DNA from: JBCAWW01 sp045106675
GTDB taxonomy: Bacteria; Bacteroidota; Bacteroidia; J057
Assembly (NCBI GenBank): GCA_045106675.1
Contig: JBGCFA010000222.1
Span: 1 to 31,605, forward strand
Direction: 5' to 3'
DNA length: 31,605 nt
The position numbers and the translations under genes are program-made. Below are positions 26,269 through 31,605 of the stretch, piece by piece. The notes under the pieces are model-generated. The model saw nothing but the letters and a program-made list of their open reading frames with translations, was not told where the DNA came from and did no database searches. How positions within the stretch are numbered: the stretch's first letter is position 1; each line of letters begins with the position of its first letter.

Positions 26269-26703
26269 TTAATCCATCAATCCTAAATCGGCAGATGAGC
26301 GTGCAATACAAGATTGATACTCAGCCCAAATCGCTTCGGCTTCTTCTTCGCCACCCGTAATTTTGACCAGAGCAGCCCACCATTTTTGGTTATTAGGACT
26401 TACGACCCAATTCATGGATTCGATGCCATCAGACATACCCCAAATCGCCATGAGGTCCCACTCTCCAGTTTCAAAATCAACCATTACTTCTGGTCCGGGG
26501 GTACCTGCGTTTTTGCTGGCAACTTTAAAATATTCATCAATGATCTCAATAGCGCGCTTTTCTTTATCAGCATGAAAATCGAGCATTACGACTCTTTTCC
26601 ATTGTGGGTTTTCGTGCTTAATTCCTTCCTGCGCAAAAGTGCTGGGCATCAAAAATAAGGCAAGTCCTAAAAGGGCGATGGTGTTGAAGACTAATTTTTT
26701 CAT
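26269..26703 (-). CDS. Small secreted protein, possible ferredoxin-like (dimeric alpha/beta barrel) fold
   Basis: The start is the ATG at 26703 (144 residues), opening a signal peptide (MKKLVFNTIALLGLALFLMP, cleavage near TFAQ-EG). The mature part alternates beta and alpha segments: RVVMLDFHADKEKRAIEIID, then EVMVDFETGEWDLMAIWGM, then QKWWAALVKITGG. This pattern is compatible with a dimeric alpha/beta-barrel (NIPSNAP/EthD-like) fold, but no catalytic residues are evident and the family is not recognised. One Cys near the C-terminus (YQSCIARS). It has its own terminator, and its relation to neighbours is unclear. Confidence 0.72.
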   Translation of the reverse strand: MKKLVFNTIALLGLALFLMPSTFAQEGIKHENPQWKRVVMLDFHADKEKRAIEIIDEYFKVASKNAGTPGPEVMVDFETGEWDLMAIWGMSDGIESMNWVVSPNNQKWWAALVKITGGEEEAEAIWAEYQSCIARSSADLGLMD

Positions 26704-26839
26704 GACAATCAATTATGTGTTTTAGCGTTTTACCCTCAAAAAGGGCTTAGCATAAATCAACAAAATTTATCGTTCCCAGAAACCCGTACTTAACCGTTTT
26801 CCTAACCGTAAAAACACCCTTTCTCCCCCTTTTAACCGA

Positions 26840-28253
26840 TCAATGCTTCACTAGCTGCATCCGAAATTGTGCATTCGCCGTTTGCAGATGCACATAATAA
26901 ACCCCTGATGACAAGGGAGCTAAGCCTGCAAGTTTTAGTTGAGTACTTTTTTCTGGCCAGCTTTGCTGAACGACCAATCGACCTTGACTATCATAGATTT
27001 TTAAGCGACCTGACTGACTAGTCCAAGCCCTCAGATCAAGCTGGATCTCATTAGCAAATGGATTAGGATAAAACTGAGGTACTCCTGCTTGCCCAAAATA
27101 AAGACTCCGCACCGCCGTATATGAGATTTGCCCATCCCAGTCCGTTTGTTTGATTCGGTAGTAAACCTGACTTTGTCCAGGCTCTCTATCGACAAACCGA
27201 TAGGTGGTCTGAGTACTTGGCTTGATATCATCGAGCTTTTGGAAGCTTTTCGCATCTTGCGAACGCTCGACACTAAAATAAGCCAGATTCTTTGCAGGAG
27301 CGATTTCCCACTCCAAGATCGCGTTTTGTGCCTCTCGGCGAACGCCAAAGTGCAGCCATTCGACGGGCAAACTGCTCGTAGAGCTATTGACACCAAAAGG
27401 GAGAAAAATCATCCACCCCCGTTTGCGTCAAGCTATAGACTCCCGTACTGATAGTATCTACTGCCTGCGTACTGAGCTCTTCCCAAACTACACCATTGTG
27501 ATGCAAAAAGCGGGCAGCGCTATGATCAAAACCCGTCAGTTCTTCGGCGGCGGTCCATTGGAGACTCATGCTCACGTCCGAGCCACCGGGGACCTCTTCG
27601 CTAATCAACCAAGTCTTGCCCACCGCATCAGCCCCAATATTGGTACCGCTTGTCCCATCGGTGAGCAAATCATTGACCACTCGGATGCGGAAGGTATCCG
27701 TAGTACCCGCATTTTGCAGGCTGACCGGAGCGTATGTATCGTTGCCGACCGGAAACAAAACCGCGCTCGCTCCCACTTCCATATCGACCGTACCCGTAGC
27801 ATCGGTCTGGATATAGTTATCAGCATCGTAGCCTGTGACTGTCGCCGTCGGAGAGAGAATCAAGGAGTAGCTGCCAAGTTTGAGTTTGCCATTGTCGAGG
27901 CTGAGCGTTCCCGTAAGGGTAAGGTCCTCAGTCAACTCTACAAAAGCACCATTATCAACGCTGAAGTTTTGCATCGTCTCTAAACCTGTGATCGCTTGGG
28001 AGCCATCACCACTAAAATCTAAGTCTCCTGCCCCTACATAAGTCGAGCCGCCGCTATTGGCAAAACTATCACTTAGTGTCATAGTGCCTTCGTTGGTGAG
28101 TACGCTGCCACTACTGCGGATACCGCCTACTATTTGTAAACTGGTGGTACTATCCACGGTCATTTCGATGTCTTTGAGGATCATTTGCTGGGCTTGCAGC
28201 GGTAGCTGGGCACCCAAAATCCATATGCCAAGGAGGAATGTGAGTCGGCGCAT
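26840..28253 (-). pseudogene. Frameshifted T9SS-secreted surface protein (beta-rich repeat region, Fn3-like module, sorting domain)
   Basis: Two overlapping frames make one protein. The upstream frame starts at the ATG at 28253 (signal MRRLTFLLGIWILGAQLPLQ) and ends at a stop at 27384 after DDFSPFWCQ. The downstream frame resumes as PFGVNSSTSSLPVEWLHFG and runs to a T9SS sorting domain (YPNPFANEIQLDL to MQLVKH) ending at 26840. Removing one T from the run TTTT (27395-27398, minus strand) restores DDFSPFGVNSS, giving about 470 residues. The N-terminal half is beta-solenoid-like (NEGTMTLSDSFANSGG, LTLTGTLSLDNGKLKLGS), followed by a VLFPVGNDTYAPVSL module common in Bacteroidota surface proteins. 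It starts 1 bp after the Kelch gene stop, so the two are translationally close. A sequencing error, a real mutation or slippage-based variation are all possible. Confidence 0.82.
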
Positions 28254-28254
28254 A

Positions 28255-29685
28255 TTAGTTTTTTTCGTAGAGGTAATAGTCGGCGGTGGTTGCATTGCCA
28301 AAGCCACCAGGCGTATAACGAGCCCCGGTATTGCTAACCCCACTTATATACCCTCCCCAAATGATCAATTCGCCACCTGTCCAAACTGCGGTATGATAGT
28401 ATCGGGCTGCTGGGACACTCGTGGTGGTCATATTGGTCCAACTCGACCTTGCAGGATCATAGATAGCCCCAGTATAGTAGGGGATGTAATCGCGGCCGTC
28501 GTCATAATACCCTCCCCAAAAATATAATTTCCCACCTATCCACAGCACAGAACTCGATTTGCGATTATAAGGGATAGAGGGCGCCGTAATATTGGTCCAA
28601 GTATCTGTAGCGGGATCATATTCTTTGATTTCTCCTCCGCCAAAGACGAAGGCTGTGCTATCCCCCCAAACCATATTATCAACCAAATAGTAAGTAGGCT
28701 TATTGGAATTGGAGACCGCAGCCCAGCTATCAGTACTGGGATCATACAGCCCACCACTTCCATCGCTCAAAACCAATACTTTATCTCCAGTCCAGACCAT
28801 AAGAGGATTTGTGTTACCGCTAGGAGCTCCAGCAGAACTCATGCTCGTCCAAGTATTGGTTGTAGGGTTATAACGGCCTCCTACCGTTGGATTTACGGAG
28901 CCTCCCCAGACAAGCATCTCGGTTCCTGTCCATACTGCAGAAGCATAATAACGAGCACTTGGCGCTCCGGTAGTACTCGTACTCGTCCAACTATCTGTGG
29001 AAGGATTGTAGCGATAGCCAGTATTGGTTTGACCGCTATTGCCAATACGTCCTCCCCAGACGATCATTTCGCTTCCAGTCCACACTACAGACTCATAATT
29101 TCGGGTATCGGGCATATTGGTCATAGCTGTCCAGCTATCTGTGTTGGGATTATATTTTGAACCGCTATTTAAATAACCGCTTGAGGCTCCTCCCCATACT
29201 ATCATTTCCGTTCCCGTCCAAAAGGCATGATGTCGGAAACGAGAGGAGGGCGCTCCCGTCGTAGTGGTCGCTGTCCAAGCCTCTACCGAACCGAGAAAAC
29301 CCTCTACTTGCAAACTTGTCTTCCCGATCAGAGAAAATCCATTGTCAGTTAGGCCGGTATTGGTGGGGCTATCGCTGAGGATGGTACTGCCACTGGGGAT
29401 CACCGGATCACCTACCAGCAACCAACCACTACCATCATAATAATAGTAACCAGCGGTGCCATCGGTCTGATAGATCATCAAGCCGGTGGCGGGACCAGCG
29501 ATGGCGGTCTTTTGAGCGGCGGTCATCCGAGGTAGTAAAACCCCTTTGGCAGTAGAGGTGATGTCCAAAGCTGCCGTTGAGTCAGGCTCACTACCATCGG
29601 TATTGATGGCGACGCCCTGCCCGGAGACAGCAGATAAAGAACTACAAAAGCAAAGTGCAAGAAATACAGATTTTAATCTGAGCAT
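28255..29685 (-). CDS. Secreted seven-repeat Kelch beta-propeller protein
   Basis: The start is the ATG at 29685 (476 residues), opening a signal peptide (MLRLKSVFLALCFCSSLSAV). A first segment (VAINTDGSEPDSTAALDITS, KGVLLPRMTAAQKTAI, GLMIYQTDG) is a module common at the N-terminus of Bacteroidota secreted and tail-fibre-like proteins. Seven Kelch-type repeats follow, best seen as WTGTEMIVWGG, WTGSEMIVWGG, WTGTEMLVWGG, a weak fourth (WTGDKVLVLSDG), a fifth (MVWGDSTAFVFGG), WIGGKLYFWGG and WTGGELIIWGG. Seven blades would close one propeller. No T9SS sorting domain is present; the protein ends shortly after the last blade (ADYYLYEKN). The next gene, one base downstream, does carry a sorting domain. 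Likely role: extracellular binding; no enzyme residues were recognised. Confidence 0.83.
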   Translation of the reverse strand: MLRLKSVFLALCFCSSLSAVSGQGVAINTDGSEPDSTAALDITSTAKGVLLPRMTAAQKTAIAGPATGLMIYQTDGTAGYYYYDGSGWLLVGDPVIPSGSTILSDSPTNTGLTDNGFSLIGKTSLQVEGFLGSVEAWTATTTTGAPSSRFRHHAFWTGTEMIVWGGASSGYLNSGSKYNPNTDSWTAMTNMPDTRNYESVVWTGSEMIVWGGRIGNSGQTNTGYRYNPSTDSWTSTSTTGAPSARYYASAVWTGTEMLVWGGSVNPTVGGRYNPTTNTWTSMSSAGAPSGNTNPLMVWTGDKVLVLSDGSGGLYDPSTDSWAAVSNSNKPTYYLVDNMVWGDSTAFVFGGGEIKEYDPATDTWTNITAPSIPYNRKSSSVLWIGGKLYFWGGYYDDGRDYIPYYTGAIYDPARSSWTNMTTTSVPAARYYHTAVWTGGELIIWGGYISGVSNTGARYTPGGFGNATTADYYLYEKN

Positions 29686-29785
29686 GAGCAAAATGAAAAT
29701 GGTAATTTTGTTTGAATCGAATTTGCAATTAATCCTAATATTAAAAAAATACGAATCAACGTATATTCCAACCATATATCACAGC

Positions 29786-30550
29786 ATGTCTCCCTCACAA
29801 ATCCAATCCTATCTTCAACGGCTCCAATACTCAGGCCCGACTTCTCCTAGTCTGCCAGTCCTTCAGTCTCTTCAAAAACAACATCTTTTCCATGTCCCTT
29901 TCGAAAATCTGGACATCCACCAAGGCGTACGTATCGAACTAGACACAGATCGCATCTATCACAAAATCGTCAACCAGCAACGGGGAGGCTTTTGTTATGA
30001 ACTCAACGGTTTGTTTTATGAACTACTCAAGGCTTTGGGTTTTACAGTCAGGCAGGTTTCCGCCATCGTCATGGATGAGGACAGAAATTGGACCCCAGAG
30101 TACGACCACATGAGTTTGATAGTCGAGATTGAAGGAGAGGAATATCTTTCCGATGCTGGCTTCGGTCGTTTTAGTTTTTGGCCGGTCAAGTTGGAGTTCG
30201 GGTTGGTTCAGGAGGACGGAGAGGGCAAGTTTCGGGTAGAGGCCGGCCCTGCCGAACGCCTCCTCATCTCTAAATGGACTTATGAGCAATGGCAGCCGGA
30301 GTTCGCTTTTGATCCGAAGGCAGTAGCCTTTCAAGATTTTGCTTTCCGCTGCGCTTATCACCAAGATGATCCCACCTCTCACTTTCATAAGCAACGTATC
30401 ATCACCAAGCCGAGTGAGCAAGGACGCTTGACCCTTACTGATAAAGAGTTCAAGATCACCCGAGCCGGCCAAGCGTTCCACGAAGTGGCGATCCAAAACG
30501 AAGCAGACTTTGAAGCGAAACTATGGGAGCACTTTGGGATCAAGCTTTGA
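29786..30550 (+). CDS. nat: Arylamine N-acetyltransferase
   Basis: The protein has 254 residues from the ATG at 29786, close to the family's usual 260-280. The frame extends upstream into the Kelch gene's antisense strand but lacks family features there. The Cys-His-Asp triad is complete: Cys70 in RGGFCYELNG, His108 in EYDHMSL and Asp123 in SDAGFG. The N-terminal HVPFENLDI motif (about 36-44) is also typical. The enzyme transfers an acetyl group from acetyl-CoA to arylamines, hydrazines or related amines in the cytoplasm. It is divergent from the Kelch gene across a 100-bp AT-rich gap that must hold both promoters. The next gene follows 87 bp downstream on the same strand. Confidence 0.95.
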   Translation: MSPSQIQSYLQRLQYSGPTSPSLPVLQSLQKQHLFHVPFENLDIHQGVRIELDTDRIYHKIVNQQRGGFCYELNGLFYELLKALGFTVRQVSAIVMDEDRNWTPEYDHMSLIVEIEGEEYLSDAGFGRFSFWPVKLEFGLVQEDGEGKFRVEAGPAERLLISKWTYEQWQPEFAFDPKAVAFQDFAFRCAYHQDDPTSHFHKQRIITKPSEQGRLTLTDKEFKITRAGQAFHEVAIQNEADFEAKLWEHFGIKL

Positions 30551-30637
30551 AGTCTACACGAGGGGTCATTTGCTTTAGGGGAGACTTATGGGCAGCTTAC
30601 TTAATTCAATAGTTCGAAAAACTTCAGCCTTATCAGC

Positions 30638-31054
30638 ATGCCCCAAGAAAAAAGCCTTTCTACAAACTGGATCAGCAGAGTCGTCTTATTATCTCTCCTG
30701 CTCATGTTTTTCACGATTCCTCATACGCTTGAAGACTTTGCCACGGGTGCCCCAGCGGAGGCGGGACTGCCTGCATCCTTACTGTCTTTTGTGATTTCGG
30801 TTATCTTCTTTTTACAGGCCGCGGGCTTGTATTGGCTCGGCCAAGGAGAGCGCAAAGGTCTCTGGATACATTTAGGACTGGGGCTTTTTTGGCCTTTGGC
30901 TTCTGGTTTTGCGCAATTGCCTTCGATCTTGGGTGATGCTCCTTATCGTGATGGCTTCTCTTCAGTACTCTATGTATTAGGGATGATTGTGATTGGCGTT
31001 TTGTTGGCCGTAGCAAGTTCTCTCGCATTGCGCGCCACTAAGCAAACGTCCTAA
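30638..31054 (+). CDS. Small four-helix inner-membrane protein of unknown function
   Basis: The protein has 138 residues from the ATG at 30638. Four hydrophobic segments are visible at about 12-31, 46-68, 74-94 and 107-131, with short polar loops. The first ends in FTIPHTLEDFATG, where His and Glu/Asp lie near the membrane face. I do not recognise the family. It lies 87 bp after the acetyltransferase gene, so it may be co-transcribed. A hairpin built on the dispersed GC-rich core immediately follows the stop codon. Confidence 0.75.
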   Translation: MPQEKSLSTNWISRVVLLSLLLMFFTIPHTLEDFATGAPAEAGLPASLLSFVISVIFFLQAAGLYWLGQGERKGLWIHLGLGLFWPLASGFAQLPSILGDAPYRDGFSSVLYVLGMIVIGVLLAVASSLALRATKQTS

Positions 31055-31081
31055 GCCCAAGCGTTCCGCGAAGCGGGCTAG
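31052..31081 (+). repeat. Hairpin containing a GC-rich element core, at the 3' end of the membrane protein gene
   Basis: The core GCGTTCCGCGAAGCGG (31061-31076) is embedded between AGCCC and GGGCT, which pair (with a bulge further CT/AG pairs), so the element folds into an extended hairpin directly after the stop codon. No T-tract follows, so factor-independent termination is uncertain. Confidence 0.6.
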
Positions 31082-31238
31082 GAAAGTAAAATATCAAAAC
31101 AAGAAAAGGAGGAAGTAATAAGGATTCTGATTGAAGCGCTACAATCGTCAATCATCTGAACTGTATTCTTCAAACTTTAAGGGCTTTGCTTGCTCGATTT
31201 CCATTTTTGAGCCTTATTATAGTCCCTAATCCTAAACT

Positions 31239-31605
31239 ATGTACAAGCAGCTATTAGCCCTGATTGCCATCACGACATTTTGCAGTAATCTAGTGTCGCA
31301 AAACTTAGCGGATATTTTTATCTCCGTCGATACACTTTATTTGCCCGGTGCCGGTATCGGGGATTTGGCAGTAATCGATCAGAGCGTCAGTCCGATAGTG
31401 TCGAGTAGCCCTTGCGAAAATCCACAGCTACACTTTTCTGTAGCAACGCAATACCAAAGTGGGAAAGTAATCGCAGTGGGTCATGAGGGCATATTGGCCA
31501 ACAATAGCATCAGCTCAAACGATAACCTAGCGTTTATCAGCAATGCGATGGCTTGGCTCAATCCGGGCAATAAACGAGTCGCAATCAAAGAAGGCTGGAT
31601 TACGA
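31239..31605 (+). CDS. Secreted protein, 3' partial; N-terminal domain resembling that of M60-like/TCAF-type proteins
   Basis: The frame starts at the ATG at 31239 and is still open at the window end (122 codons). A signal peptide is visible (MYKQLLALIAITTFCSNLVSQ). The following segment has a beta-alpha pattern with GKVIAVGHEGILAN and then FISNAMAWLNPGNKRVAI. The GHEG turn followed by an N-x-x-x-W-L helix resembles the glutamine-amidotransferase-like domain that precedes the peptidase in M60-like (enhancin-type) mucin proteases and TCAF relatives. The diagnostic catalytic part is beyond the window, so the function is tentative. It could also be a trehalose-utilisation (ThuA)-type domain. Confidence 0.6.
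   Translation, partial: MYKQLLALIAITTFCSNLVSQNLADIFISVDTLYLPGAGIGDLAVIDQSVSPIVSSSPCENPQLHFSVATQYQSGKVIAVGHEGILANNSISSNDNLAFISNAMAWLNPGNKRVAIKEGWIT

Noticed and set aside
27387..27983. 198-codon open frame antisense to the frameshifted surface protein
   Set aside because: The minus-strand frame has a signal peptide, repeat modules and continuity with a sorting domain; the antisense frame has none of these.
1..31605. tRNA, rRNA, insertion-sequence or phage genes
   Set aside because: Nothing resembling a tRNA cloverleaf, rRNA segment, transposase, integrase or phage structural gene was seen in any frame.

Overview
The window looks like a chromosomal segment of a polysaccharide-degrading member of the Bacteroidota, probably marine (Saprospiria- or Cytophagia-like; no finer placement is attempted). 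The reasons are type IX secretion (T9SS) sorting domains on several secreted proteins, a hybrid sensor with a two-component-regulator propeller, alginate-lyase-type enzymes, Bacteroidota-style secreted proteins ending in dockerin-like repeats, and start codons without obvious Shine-Dalgarno sequences.

Layout. 1-6578 (+): a carbohydrate block with a 5'-truncated two-domain PL6 alginate lyase, a lipoprotein sugar dehydrogenase fused to cytochrome c, and a heparinase II/III-fold (PL17/PL39-like) lyase. 6690-8483 (-): a MACPF-domain lipoprotein, convergent with the lyase across a shared terminator. 9039-11261 (+): a membrane-anchored class III nucleotide cyclase with TolB/FlgO-like and TPR-like regions. 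11567-16303 (-): a 1578-residue hybrid histidine kinase whose output is a second class III cyclase domain instead of the usual AraC-type DNA-binding domain. 16414-17985 (-), just upstream of it on the same strand: a secreted glucoamylase-like/GH144-like protein. 18278-29685 (-): a run of secreted or surface proteins, namely a BspA-type repeat protein, a protein with a possible cohesin-like domain, a large adhesin with C-terminal dockerin-like repeats, a small secreted protein, a frameshifted sorting-domain protein, and a seven-repeat Kelch protein. 29786-31605 (+): an arylamine N-acetyltransferase, a small four-helix membrane protein, and the 5' part of a secreted protein cut by the window edge.

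How the parts may work together. The left block fits uptake-side degradation and periplasmic oxidation of acidic polysaccharide. The middle is signalling-heavy: two cyclase-domain proteins lie tail to tail, and one sits directly downstream of a secreted glycosidase. The right block is a surface-protein cassette that has been shuffled by duplication of the same Fn3-like plus sorting-domain module.

Scattered between genes are at least eight copies of a short motif (GCGTTCCGCGAAGCG and variants). One 68-bp extended form is present twice in inverted orientation around a segment of about 7.3 kb (heparinase-fold lyase, MACPF, cyclase). No tRNA, rRNA, CRISPR array, transposase or phage gene was seen.
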